Shown one piece after another: positions 11,590-22,739 of a DNA stretch of 64,000 bases. The stretch's first letter is position 1, and each line of letters opens with the position of its first letter. The stretch lies in NCBI GenBank assembly GCA_009193035.1, contig SWDT01000005.1, positions 310,001 to 374,000 on the forward strand. The letters are read 5' to 3'. The notes beneath the pieces were generated by a model. The model made no database searches and was not told where the DNA came from. It saw nothing but the letters and a program-made list of their open reading frames with translations. The position numbers were made by a program, and so were the translations under genes. This stretch comes from Halicephalobus mephisto. Its lineage: Eukaryota; Nematoda; Chromadorea; Rhabditida; Panagrolaimidae.

Positions 11590-12140
11590 AAAAAGTACAT
11601 TAAAAGGCCCCAATGTTTCAGATACATGATATTTAATATACCGGTATAGGAAATACAATACACAGATATCATATTTAATGAATCTATATATCGAATATAA
11701 TGTACCGGTACATCAAAACTGGTTTAATGTATTTTATACATCATATACAGTGCACCGATATCGACTTAATGTAACTATATATTGAATATAACGTAACTGA
11801 TACATCACAGCCGTTCTAATATACCCATACATCATATACAGTGCACCGACATCGACTTAATGTAACTATATATTGAATATAACGTAACTGATGCATCACA
11901 GCCGTTCTAATGTACCCATATACTATATACTATGCACTGATACCAACTTAATGTACCTATATATTGAATATAACGTATCTTATGCATCACAGCCGTTCTA
12001 ATGTACCCATATACTATATACTATGCACCGATATCGACTTGATATACCAGTATATTGAATATAACGTATACGATACATCACAGCTGTTTTGGTGTATCCG
12101 TACATTGGATAGTATGTACCTGTTTTTTGTGTGTATGGGT
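11590..12140. repeat. ~88-bp tandem repeat with ACCGGT palindromes
   Basis: The block CATCACAGCCGTTCTAAT recurs near 11802, 11892 and 11982 at roughly 88-bp spacing, alternating with GTACCTATATATTGAATATAA. More diverged copies extend to both ends. The left end carries TATACCGGTATA (about 11637) and GTACCGGTAC near 11702. Confidence 0.8.
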
Positions 12141-12270
12141 GTTACTATGCACTTTGTGACCATCGAGAAATAGTTTTGTTTTCTTACACAAAGTACGTCA
12201 AAACAAGGTTTCGCTTTCGTCGTGAAAATTCTCGGATTACCGATTTTGTGTTATGATCTTTTTAGAGATG

Positions 12271-12579
12271 TCAACAGGACAAGTGTGAATTCGAATCCTT
12301 GGCTGTTATATGTGACTCAATTTCCAAAAAAGTAAACAAAATTACTTTCGGAAAAATGAATGAAAAAGTACAGTACTTACCTTCAGAAGGTCTTGAGAAT
12401 CTGTGATTACAGATTTTCTGAAGCATCATGACGAGTTTTTTTCCGCATAGCCTGATCTCGACGTTTTCAGGGTGATATCCAGATTCGACTTGGATCATAA
12501 ATGAAAAAAGTAGTGAAATAAAAAATAATAAATTCCAATTAATCCTCGAGATTTCATCCGAATAACCAGATTTAGCCAT
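12271..12579 (-). CDS. Secreted peptide with insulin B-chain-like motif (exons 12579-12381, 12302-12271)
   Basis: Exon 1 encodes a short polar start, a strong hydrophobic signal segment (NLLFFISLLFSFMIQ) and a domain with LCG and a second Cys eleven residues later (LCGKKLVMMLQKIC), the B-chain pattern of insulin/relaxin peptides. It ends in phase 1 at GTAAGT. The only good acceptor downstream (ATAACAG) adds ten residues ending LSC and then TGA. A canonical A chain (CC, three residues, C, eight residues, C) cannot be found in any frame of the next ~150 bp. The gene may be truncated, have an assembly indel, or be a different cysteine-containing secreted peptide. The GC-richer 12600-12820 just upstream may be its promoter or another small exon; I could not resolve it. 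Confidence 0.5.
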   Translation of the reverse strand: MAKSGYSDEISRINWNLLFFISLLFSFMIQVESGYHPENVEIRLCGKKLVMMLQKICNHRFSRPSEGKYCTFSFIFPKVILFTFLEIESHITAKDSNSHLSC

Positions 12580-12829
12580 GTTGAACAGATCAAACAAAAT
12601 GGCAAGGACAGTCTGAATTTTCTCCTTGGAGCCGCCCACCGAGATGTCTGGCCAGTTTTATCCTTTTTACCGGGACCGCCTTTCTGGAAGGAATCTGATT
12701 CCACTCTGACTCAGAATCAAATTCAATGACGAATAACAATAGTTTTGTATTATTTACGACCGTAGGCGGGCCCGATCGTTCGAGAGGGAGTTCCACAGAC
12801 ACGCCCAGGGGCTACAACACTCAAATTTC

Positions 12830-13190
12830 TGCGTTCTTCAAACAAAATAAACAAAAAATATCTTGACACGGAAATTATAACACTGTATTTATGTGGAAAA
12901 TTTCGTTTTCTAGACAATTATTGTTTACTAAACTCCTTAGGATTTCTTCGCTGCCTCAGGATCTGTTACAAAAAGTCCTCGAGTCGTCTGTCGCAGTTTA
13001 CAATTGTTTGTGGATCAATAAGAGCAAAGTCGGATCTAGTTCTCTAATGAGACGGACTAACGACAATGTACCTTTAAAATAAACAGTAAACAAGGAATAG
13101 TTGCAGTGGGATAATTTTAGATTCTTGAAAGTTTTGAGATTTTATTTTATATTTTGGGAAAGTTTCGTTTGTTGACAAAAACTATTTCAC
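12830..13190. other. Non-repetitive intergenic stretch
   Basis: Base composition is less AT-biased than the neighbours, and a 63-residue plus-strand open frame lies at 12891-13082. I found no splice signals, signal peptide or known motif to support a gene. Confidence 0.4.
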
Positions 13191-13194
13191 TGGC

Positions 13195-14400
13195 TTGGAC
13201 AAAGGAGATCGGGACGATAAGGATAGCCCACAGCAAGGGACGAACTCCTGCAACGAGAACCTCTGATGATTACGGCAGCAATGTTGTTGATTAAGATTAA
13301 TCTGAATAAAAAATATTTAATGTAAACCTGATTCTCGACAAATCTACCCCTACAGCGAAAACTCTTAATGTCCACGATGATAGTGTTGTTGTTGAATAGA
13401 TGATATTAATAGGTGGATAAAATATCTAATGTAAAATCAACTTCTATTACGAAAATTATTTCCTTCGCGAAAGTTTTAGCTAAAATAACAATAGTAATAT
13501 TACTGTAAATGTTGTAGTAATGGATGAATAAGATATCTAATGTAAAATCAACTTCTATTACAAAAAATCACTTTCTTCACGAGAATTTTAATCATAATAA
13601 CAACAGTGATATAGTTATATAAATTACAGTAGTGGATGGATAAAATATCTAATGTAAAATCAACTTCTATTACAAAAAATTATTTCCTTCACGAACATTT
13701 TAGCTATAATAACAACAGTGATATAGTTATATAAATTACAGTAATGGATGAATAAGATATCTAATGTAAAATCAACTTCTATTACAGAAAATTATTTCCT
13801 TCACGAAAGTTTTAACCATAATGATAACAGTGACATAGTTATATAAATTACAGTAGTGGATGGGTAAAATATCTAATGTAAAATCAACTTCTATTACAAA
13901 AAATTACTTTCTTCATGAAAGTTTTAACCATAATGACAATAGTGACATAGTTATATAAATTACAGTAGTGGATGGATAAAATATCTAATGTAAAATCAAC
14001 TTCTATTAAAAAAATTATTTCCTTCATGAAAGTTTTAACCATAATAACAATAGTGATATAGTTATATATATTACAGTAGTGGATGAATAAGATATCTAAT
14101 GTAAAATCAACTTCTATTACAAAAAATCACTTTCTTCATGAAAGTTTTAACCATAATAACAATAGTAATATTACTGCAAATGTTGTAGTAATGAGTGGAT
14201 AAAATACTTGATGTGCAATTAACTTATGTTGTGAAATCTATTTCTGCAGCGAAAGTCTCTGGTAAATATAATGTAGTATTGCTGAACTACTCGCAATAGT
14301 GAAGAAGATACTTATCGAAAAATGTACATTCAACTTTCGTCACAGAAGTCTCTGGAGAATATAATACACTTTTTAAGTAAGAGTATAACTGAATCCAAAA
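13195..14400. repeat. Satellite array A, ~115-bp period, about 10 copies with decayed edges
   Basis: Core copies (13420-14170) share GATAAAATATCTAATGTAAA followed by ATCAACTTCTATTAC and a block like CTTTCTTCACGAAAGTTTTA, and are highly alike. Copies at 13195-13400 and 14170-14400 keep the same order of landmarks but are strongly diverged. A minus-strand open frame at 13187-13375 lies within decayed units and is not called as a gene. Confidence 0.85.
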
Positions 14401-14429
14401 ATAAAAAGAGATAAAAGTCAACTTCTACC

Positions 14430-14800
14430 ACGGAATTCTTTAATTACCGTAATAATAAGGACATTATTGAAGTAAAAATTTAAAAATCTTTATTGAGAAA
14501 CAATTTTTATCATGAAAGTTCTTAATTATCATAATAATAAGGAAATTATTGAATTAGTAATTATAATAAAAATTTACAATTTTCTGTCAAAACACAATTT
14601 TCATTTTAAAAGTTCTTAATTACCGTAATAATAAGGACATTATTAAATCAGTAATTGTAATAAAAAGTTTAAAAACCTTTATAGAAAAATTTTTTTTTCA
14701 TAAAAATCCTTAATTACTGTAATAATAAGGACATTATTGAATTAATAATTGTAATAAAAACTTTAAAAACCTTTTAATATGAAAATTGTGTCTCTATAAA
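14430..14800. repeat. Second array, ~85-98-bp period, 4 copies
   Basis: TTAATTACCGTAATAATAAG followed by GACATTATTGAA recurs near 14441, 14522, 14612 and 14710, separated by variable A/T-rich spacers. The stretch 14800-15180 is mixed sequence with no gene I can support. Confidence 0.75.
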
Positions 14801-15194
14801 GTCTCCGAAAATCATGATAAACTTTTTCTCAGATGTTAATGAAATTTCGCGCCAAAAACAATCTAAAAGAAAAACATCTGTTTTTTTGAGATTAGATTTG
14901 CTTCCTTATTTTCTTCCATTCTTAGATACCTGTTTACTACAAGCCAAATCCATTGAGGAAAAGTACTTCGCCGATTAAATCCTAAAAACTAAGCTGCTTC
15001 AAAGTGCTTTACAAATAATAAAAATACAAATATAAATTACACAATAGTCGCTCCCCTGAGGCATTGATCCCCTTCGATTTGTTTGTTTGAAACTGCTTTA
15101 GATTAGGTAACTTTAAAAAGTGATGAGATTGCGCCGAAGTTTTTAAAGAGCTCGACGTGAAGATTAAAGTTGATTTTCGCACAGGAATTTAATG

Positions 15195-15640
15195 AGCTGG
15201 TCTGCTCAAATGTTACACGCAAACTGCAGAATTAATTTTGATATATACCGAGCTGCTAGAGTGTTACACGCAAACTGCAGATTTTAGTAGTTTGATTTCG
15301 AAATGTTCATAAGTGTAAAAATAAAAATATAACAATCATCCAAAATGTTGCGCGCAAACTGCAGATTTTAGTAGTTTGATTTCGAAATATTCATAAATGT
15401 AAAAATAAAATTCAATCGGCCTCCTAAAATGTTGCGTGCAGACTGCAGAATTAATTTAAATATATACCAAGCTGCCAGAATGTTGCGCGCAGACTGCAGA
15501 TTTTAGTAGTTTGATTTCGAAATATTCATAAGTGTAAAAATAAAAACCTAACAATCATCCAAAATGTTGCGCGCAGACTGCAGAATTAATTTTGATATAT
15601 ACCGAGCTGCTAGAGTGTTGCGCGCAAACTGCAGATTTTA
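15195..15640 (+). repeat. Satellite B, core GTTGCGCGCAAACTGCAGA, 7 copies
   Basis: The core (first copies read TTACACGCAAACTGCAG, later ones TTGCGCGCAAACTGCAG or TTGCGCGCAGACTGCAG) is followed by either TTTTAGTAGTTTGATTTCG or AATTAATTTTGATATATACC. Copies fall near 15212, 15264, 15347, 15430, 15482, 15563 and 15618. The core contains two palindromes, TTGCGCGCAA and CTGCAG. The same family recurs in reverse orientation at 53.98-54.55 kb. Confidence 0.9.
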
Positions 15641-15707
15641 TTTTGATGCCGACTTCTTTACAGATCTTAACATTGATCTAAAAATGAAAAAATGGTATTT
15701 TTTTATA

Positions 15708-15786
15708 GAATAATAGACCAAATGCCAGAGGGGAAGGACTATTACATGTCCAACTTTATCTTCTTCGATGATTCAGAATCCTGCAA
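15708..15786 (+). CDS. Probable coding exon, gene model unresolved
   Basis: After a TTTTTTATAG acceptor a frame with an ATG reads MPEGKDYYMSNFIFFDDSES and ends at a CAA|GTAATG donor in phase 2. The composition is clearly protein-like and GC rises locally. Joined to the next exon (16382-16453) in phase, it soon meets a stop, so the link between these exons is uncertain. Confidence 0.4.
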
Positions 15787-15789
15787 GTA

Positions 15790-16090
15790 ATGTGCTAAAT
15801 CGAGGAATTAAGATAAATTATAATTTACAAATTTCATTTTTAAAGATAAATTAAAATTTCTAAATTTTATTTTTTAAAATAAATCAAAATTTTTAAATTT
15901 TTTTAAAGATAAATTAAAATTTATAAATTTTATTTTTTAAAAATAAATTTTAATTTACAAATTTCATTTTCAAAGATAAATTAAAATTTATAAATTTTAT
16001 TTTTTTTAAAGATAAATTTTAATTTTCAAATTTTTTAAAAAATAAGTTAAAATTTCTTTCTTTATTTTTATTTTTGTTTTAATTACGTCA
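15790..16090. repeat. ~36-bp AT repeat between exons
   Basis: AAAGATAAATTAAAATTT followed by (C/A)TAAATTTTATTTTT recurs about seven times with small changes. The following 16090-16380 is non-periodic AT-rich sequence. Confidence 0.7.
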
Positions 16091-16381
16091 TTGATTTAAA
16101 TTTTGCATGATTAAATACTTTTAAATTTTTTCGAAATTTTTGCATTTGTTTTTTGATTTCATCTGGGTCTTTAAAACCACGTAAAATCGTTGAAAAAATT
16201 CCAAAACAGATTTTCCAAGATCTGTTTCCGGAAAAAAAATAAATCTAAAAATTCAAACTTTTCTTCCGGGAAAATTTAAAAAGTAAAAATTTTGAATTTT
16301 ATTTGCGTTCTTTAAATTCCATAAAATTACAAAGTCAGAAGCAAAACACTTTTGATTAGCGGAAATTTTCGCAAATTCCAG

Positions 16382-16557
16382 CGCCTACGGCCGTGCCTCG
16401 AGCAGGAAGTCGACCGTCTGCTTTCGGGCTTAGACAAAACAATCAAAACAAAGGTATTTGAACCCTTATGTAACAATAATATATCGAAAACAATAACTTA
16501 GGGGATTTGGAAAAACTGCTCTCTGATCACTTGGAAGAGCTGCAGTTATGTACATAA
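16382..16557 (+). CDS. Probable 3' exons of an unrecognised protein (16382-16453, 16502-16557)
   Basis: A CCAG acceptor, GTATTTG donor, short 48-bp intron and CTTAG acceptor bound two pieces. In the frame entered in phase 1 they encode a basic segment (RAGSRPSAFGLRQNNQNK) followed by a leucine-rich amphipathic end (GDLEKLLSDHLEELQLCT) and TAA. A second frame through the first piece (CLEQEVDRLLSGLDKTI) is also open. The same frame after TAA stays open for ~50 codons to about 16750. The upstream exon with the right phase was not found. Confidence 0.4.
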
Positions 16558-16739
16558 AGGGATAAAGGGATAAAGGAAAGCCGCGTGCGGGAAAAGCTCA
16601 AAACTCCCGGGTCAAGTGCTTCGGATGCAAAAAACGGTTCTGAAGCTTCTAGAAATGCCATTGTTGACTTGGAAATAAAGGGAATCAGAAACCAGGAGGG
16701 GTACTGTAAGATGCAAGAATTTCCAAACCAGAATCTACT

Positions 16740-17330
16740 CGATTTTAAAATTATTTAAAATAATAAATTTTTATTCAAAAAACATCTAGAGATTTCTTTA
16801 AAAATTATTTTAATAAATAAATAAATATATATAATTAAATAAAATATTTTTCTAGATTTTTTCGATTTAGAACTTTTAAAAGAATTATTTTTAATAATAA
16901 ATATATAATTATATAAAATATTTTTCTAGATTCTTCCGATTTATAATTTTCCAAAAAATTATTTTAAATAAATAATAAATAATTATATAAAATATTCTTT
17001 AAAGGTCTTCTACGATGGAAATTTTCATTCAAAAATTACTTTAAATAATAAATAAATATATATAATTATATAAAATATTTTTCTAGATTTTTTCGATTTG
17101 GAACTTTTAAAAGAATTATTTTAAATAATAAATAATATAATTATATAAGATATTCGTTAAAAGTTTTTTACGATGAAAATTTTCATTCAAAAATTACTTT
17201 AAATAATAAATAAATAAATATAATTAAATAAAATATTTTTCTAGATTTTTTCAATTTAGAACTTTTAAATGAATTATTTTTAATAATAAATAATATAATT
17301 ATATTAAAAACATCTAAAAATTTCTTAAAA
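16740..17330. repeat. AT-rich tandem array, ~110-120-bp units
   Basis: AAAATATTTTTCTAGATTTT followed by TTCGATTTAGAACTTTTAAA recurs around 16850, 16920, 17080 and 17230, interleaved with ATTTTCATTCAAAAATTACTTT blocks. 17330-17640 is unstructured AT-rich sequence. Confidence 0.75.
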
Positions 17331-17639
17331 AATTTCGAAAATTCCAGTCGAGAGTATCTTTATCAATTTTTCTGTATTTTTAAGTAATTTGTCCGAATTT
17401 TAATGTTTGTTTTATAAAAAAACGGAAATTTTGATGAATATTGTGCTCACGTTCAGTGGAAGAAAAAAATTATAAATCTCACGTAATTTTGAGTTTTAGG
17501 TGAATTGATGAGTTTTCGAAAAAATCCAATTAATTTATAAAAATAAACTCTGAGTAAAAGTGTTACCTTTACGATTCAATAATTCATGAATTTTAAGTAA
17601 TTTTTGAATATTTAATTTTTTACTTTTTCGAAGTTTTTA

Positions 17640-18360
17640 AATTTCTTTTTTCCTCTGAGGTATTTCATCCTCTGCTTTTTGTTTTTTTTAACTTTTTAAA
17701 TTTTTAAATTTATTTTTTCCTCTGAGGTATTTCATCCTGTTTTTTTTTAACTTTTTAACTTTTTAAATTTATTTTTTTCTCTGAGGTATTTCATCCTCTG
17801 TTTTTTGTTTTTTTTTTAACTTTTTAAATTTTTAAATTTCTTTCTCTTTTAGAAAATTTCATCCTCTGCTTTTTTTTTAACTTTTTAAATTTTTAAATTT
17901 ATTTTTTTCTCTGAGGTATTTCATCCTCTGTTTTTTTTTAACTTTTTAAATTTTTAAATTTCTTTCTCTTTTAGAAAATTTCATCCTCTGTCTCTTATCC
18001 TTTTTTAAATTTTTTTAAGGTATTTCATTCTTTATTTTTTTTTAATTTTTAAATTCCTTTTTTCCTTAGGTTATTTTATCCTCTGTTTCTTATTCTTTTT
18101 TAAATGTTTTCTTTAAGGTATTTCATTCTTTATTTTCTTTTTTAACTTTTAAATTTTTTTTCCTTAAGATATTTCATCCTCTGTCTCCTATCTTTTTTTT
18201 TAATTTTAAAATTCCTTCCTTCCTCAGGCTATTTCATTCTTTATTTTCTTTTTTAATTTTTTATCTTTTCCTCCCTTAGGGTATTTCATCTTTTGTCCTT
18301 TTCTTTAAATTTTTCATCTTTTTTGGGATATTTTACATTTTCTTCGGATATTTGTTATCC
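17640..18360. repeat. Polypyrimidine tandem array, ~60-70-bp units, about 11 copies
   Basis: TTTCATCCTCTG followed by a T-run, AACTTTTTAAATTTTTAAAT and a CTCTGAGGTA block recurs from 17650 to about 17990. From 18000 the units drift (CCTTAGG(T/C)TATTTCATC). The top strand is almost purely pyrimidine plus A. Confidence 0.85.
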
Positions 18361-18594
18361 ATTTTTTCGTTTTTATAAATTAAAAATCCCGTTTTTCGAA
18401 CGTTGATGACTCAAGTTTTCTTTCAACATCTACGATACGTGATTTCTTTAACCAGAAAAGCAAACAAGACTACCTGTTGAAGAAACTTCTCACCTACTCC
18501 TGGATTTATCGAATATTTATTCAGTACAAAATAACTCATGATTCATCCGGTTTTAGCAGATCTTTGACATTTTTATTAAACAAAAAATTTAGTT

Positions 18595-18810
18595 TTAATC
18601 ATTTTAAAAAAAATAATTTTATTTTTAATCATTTTTAAAAAAATAATTTTATTTTTAATCATTTTTAAAAATAAATTTTATTTTTAATCATTTAAAAAAA
18701 AATAATTTTATTTTTAATCATTTTTAAAAAAATAATTTTATTTTTAATCATTTTAAAAAAAATAAAATATATTTTTAATCATTTTAAAAAAAATAATTTT
18801 ATTTTTAAAA
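18595..18810. repeat. ~33-bp tandem repeat, 7 copies
   Basis: TTTTTAATCATTTTTAAAAA followed by AATAATTTTA repeats in an almost perfect register. The preceding 18360-18590 is non-repetitive, has no long frame and no recognisable motif. Confidence 0.85.
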
Positions 18811-18989
18811 AAGCATCTAAAAATAGAAAATTTAATTTCATTTTTTTCAAAAATACAGAATAGACGTTATTGTGAAATTGTTTGAACATGGATTTTTAAA
18901 GTATTGTAAAAATTAAAAATGAATTGAAAGATTTTACAATATTTCCGAAAATTTATGTTTTTTTTCATATTTGGAGAAATTTTTTAAAT

Positions 18990-19500
18990 CTTCAGGAGTT
19001 TATTTTGGATTCTGGAAGATTCTAAGAACTTCTGAAGTCTTCTAGGATTCTGGGAGATTCTAAGAACTTTTGGATTTTTCTAAAAAGATTATGAAAGATT
19101 TTAAGAAATTTTGAAATTATCTAGTAAGATTATGGTAGATTCTAAGAACTTCTGAAGTCTTCTAGAAAGATTATTGAAGATTCTAAGAACTTCTGAAATT
19201 ATCTAGTAAGATTATGGTAGATTCTAAGAACTTCTGAAGTCTTCTAGAAGGATTCTAGGAGATTCTAAGAACTTCTGAAATTGTCTAGTAAGATTCTAGG
19301 AGATTTTAAGAAATTTTGGATTTTTCTAAAAAGATTATTGAAGATTCTAAGAACTTCTAAAATTATCTAGTAAGATTCTAGGAGATTCTAAGAACTTCTG
19401 AAGTCTTCTAGAAAGATTATTGAAGATTCTAAGAACTTCTCAAATTATCTAGTAAGATTTTAGGAGATTTTAAGAACTTTTGGAAAATTCTGAAAACCTC
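18990..19500. repeat. Tandem array AGATTCTAAGAACTTCTGAA, ~40-62-bp units
   Basis: GATTCTAAGAACTTCTGAA alternates with the tails GTCTTCTAGAAGGATTCTAG and ATTATCTAGTAAGATTATGG, giving about twelve basic units arranged in two-unit higher-order repeats. 19500-19800 is degenerate AT-rich sequence. Confidence 0.85.
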
Positions 19501-19879
19501 CGAAAATATCTACGAAACTTCAATTTTTTAGAAAATTTAAAAAGATTCTGAAGAATTCTAAAAATTCTATGAAATTTCAAAACTTATTCAATATTGATAA
19601 ATTTTTGAAGATATATTGAAATTTTAAAAATTATTATTAGATTCAAAAAAATTAAAAATATTAATTTTTTGCAAATTCCCTAAAAAATTACAAAATTATT
19701 TTAAAAAAATCAATTGTACAGTTGTATATTTTTTATAATTTTAAATAAACTTAATTTTTTACAAAAAAAAAACAATGATTTTACTTGTAAGAAAACCGGG
19801 CAGATTACATTTTTTTACTTTTTTACTTTTTTACTTTTTTAAAAAATAACTAAGCCTTTGCGAATTCCAAACTTTATTT

Positions 19880-19990
19880 GCATTCTCGATGGAGGGCTTG
19901 ATGGAGGGCTCGATGGAGGGCTTGATGGACGGCTTGACGTAGTTTTTCCACCCGGAGGCGATGACCGGTTTTCTCGAAGCTCGGACAGTC
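19880..19990 (-). other. GC-rich island with four 12-bp repeats
   Basis: GATGGAGGGCTT/C is repeated four times (about 19887-19934). On the minus strand this reads a repeating PSIKPSIE-type tetrapeptide after KPVIASGWKNYVK; the plus strand is also open. The island stands out in >75% AT flanks and may be a fragment of an exon. No start, splice pair or known motif supports a gene call. Confidence 0.3.
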
Positions 19991-20039
19991 TTTAGTTTAC
20001 TTGGCTAGTTTTCAAATTTCTTTTTTCTTCGATGTAATC

Positions 20040-21340
20040 ATTATTGAAACTGTATGAATTTTTTCAACTTCCTCAAAAATTAAATATTGTAATAATTATC
20101 AAATTTTTAAATATTTCTGACTTTTTTAAATTTAATTTTTAAATATTTTTTATTTTTTTAAATTCAATTTTTTGATTTTTTAAAATTTAATTTTTTATTT
20201 TTAAATATTTCTGACTTTTTTAAATTTAATTTTTAAATATTTTTATTTTCTATTTTTAAATATTTTTAATTTTTAATTTTTTAAATATTTTTAATTTTTA
20301 TTTTTAAATATTTTTGATTTTTTTAAATTTAATTTCTTTGTTTTTTTTAAATTTAATTTTTTATTTTTAAATATTTAAATTTTTTTATTTTTTAAATATT
20401 TTTTATTTTTTTACATTTTTTAAAAGATTTTGAATTTCGCGTATTGTGATGAAATTTGAAATTCGACATTTTTTACATTAGTCATTTTATGATTAAATGT
20501 TTTATGTGATTTCGTAATTTTTTTGAGGTTTTTATGTTTGAAAAACAGAGTCAAATTTCTGCATTTTCTTTATAAAATTATTTTTTCTAATTTGATCCAT
20601 TTTCGATAAACAGTAAAATTTAATTTTTTATTTATTTTATTTTATTTTTGACACTATTTAAAATTTTTAAAAAATAAAAAATCATAAATTTTTTAAATTT
20701 TCTAGAATCTTCTAAAATTTGAAAATTATTAAAAATCGATTTTTTTTGAAAAAGGTCTTGAGCGGAATTTTGAGGCTTTAAAAATTATAAAATTATTAAA
20801 AATCGATTTTTTCGAAAATGGTCTTGAGTGGAATTTTGAAATTTTAGATTTCTAAAAATATAAAATTATTAAAAATCGATTTTTTCGAAAATGGTCTTGA
20901 GTGGAACTTTCGGAATTTTTTTAGAATTTTAATGAAATTTCGGTAAAATAAATAAAAAATGAATAAGTGAGGACAATGAGAGTCGGTTTCGGTGGTGAAT
21001 TGCCATATTTACCATTTTTTCCATTTCTGCAACGTTCGTTCGGTCTGCGCAGAAATTCGAAAAATTATAAAAACTAATATTATTAAAATAAAAAAATGAA
21101 GTTTTTCCAAAATGAACTTTAAAATTGTCATAACTGGTAACAAAGAATAAAAAGAGCGAGTCGATTTCTAAGTTACTTTGCCAGATTTGTCATTTTTTCT
21201 TTTTTTACTTTTTTGTTCGAAAATTTAAAAAACGAAAAATTGATTTTATATTTTAAAAAAACGAAAATGGACGTTGTTGCGAAATTGTCTCGACGCGAAT
21301 TTTAGAAATCTCATGAAAACTACAGTGATCTGTGTGTTTG
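20040..21340. repeat. AT-rich region with three ~75-bp repeats (20730-20930)
   Basis: 20100-20440 is TTTTTAAATATTT-type low complexity. At 20730-20930, AAATTATTAAAAATCGATTT followed by TGGTCTTGAGTGGAATTTT is present three times. 20950-21060 and 21100-21200 are short non-repetitive pieces containing two TTGCCA-type words. No gene seen. Confidence 0.6.
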
Positions 21341-21354
21341 TTGAGATAGAAAAT

Positions 21355-21690
21355 ATAATAGAAAAAGAAGATCTAAGAAGATAGCCTGAATATCAGGGAT
21401 TCTGGGATACTGTAGAGATGAGTGAGATTTTTGGTTATATTCTATTGAAACTTGTTATGTAAAAGTAAGGACAGAAATTAAACTAGAGAAGACCTGAGGA
21501 AATAGCCTGAATTCCAGGGATTCTGGAATACTGTAGAGATGAGTGAGATTTTTGGTTATATTCTGTTGAAACTTCTTATGTAAATATAAGGACAGAAATT
21601 AAACTAAAAAGAAGATCTAAGGAGATAGCCTGAATATCAGGAATCCTGGGATACTGTAGGGATGAATGACTGAGAGGTTTTCTGTTGTCA
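21355..21690. repeat. ~127-bp direct repeat, 2.6 copies, containing GGATACTGTAG
   Basis: AGATAGCCTGAATATCAGGGA followed by TTCTGGGATACTGTAGAGAT and ATTTTTGGTTATATTCT is repeated near 21380, 21500 and 21625. The remainder to 22560 is AT-rich with GTCTAAT(T/C)TACCAAAAATTGCC twice near 21910 and 22070. Confidence 0.8.
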
Positions 21691-22739
21691 TATAGTTAAT
21701 TGGTCTGTACTTTTGTTTAAGTAAAGATTTCTGGTATTTCCTTATTCTAAATCTTGACAGTATTGATTTTATATTATAGTTGTTTCTTAATTGTTACCGT
21801 ATAATCAAAAATCTCGCTGAAGGCAGGCTCCATTACTCGTATCATAAAAATCTGTTTTTTTAATAAAATTTTCTTAATACGATTTTCTCGAATTTATATA
21901 AAAATAAAATGAGTCTAATTTACCAAAAATTGCCATATTTGTCATTTTTTTATTTTTTTATTTTTTAACTCAAAAATAATTTTTTTTTAAATCAAAAAAA
22001 TTTATAAAATTGTCTGTTAATTTTTAAAAATTAGAAATTTGTGAAATTTATATAAAAATAAAATTAGTCTAATCTACCAAAAATTGCCATATTTTTTATT
22101 TTTACTTTTTCCAACTCAAAAATAATTTTAATTAAAATTTCGAAATTTAAAAAATTCTTAGAATTTTTGGAATTTAAATAAAAATTAATTTTTTTTGAGA
22201 TTCTTAAATTTGTTATTTTTATTTAAAAAATTTTTATGAAAATTTTCAAAAATTCTATGAAAATTAAATTTTTTTTAAATTAAATTTTTTATAAAATTAC
22301 TTTAACAAAAATTTCAGAACTTTTTGAAGTTTTAGAATTTAAGGGAAAAGAAAATTTAATAAATTTTTGTATTTGGTTCCCAGATTTGTCATTTTCCCAC
22401 TTTTATTCATTTTTTCTTAAATTAAAAAAACTCAAAAATTATAGTCATCAAGAAATTTTTTATAAACTTATTTTAATAAAAATTTTATGTTTTTAAAAAG
22501 TTGTGAAATTTACGTAAAAAAATCAATTTCTACATTAAGTTTTTTTTTTTCACTTTTATTAATTCTTTGTTTGAAAATTCAAAAAATTTTAAAATATTTA
22601 AAATTCAAAAAAATTTTAAAATATTTAAAATTCAAAAAATTTTAAAATTAAAAAAAATTATTTTAATACAAATTTCAAAATTTATTTTATCTAACTTGAT
22701 AGTTAAAGTTTATTTGAATTTTTCGAATCTAAAGTTTTG

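Noticed and set aside
13187..13375. 62-residue minus frame with Cys and Arg residues, first considered as a secreted peptide
   Set aside because: The stretch aligns with decayed units of satellite A, and the only apparent intron would be about 26 bp.
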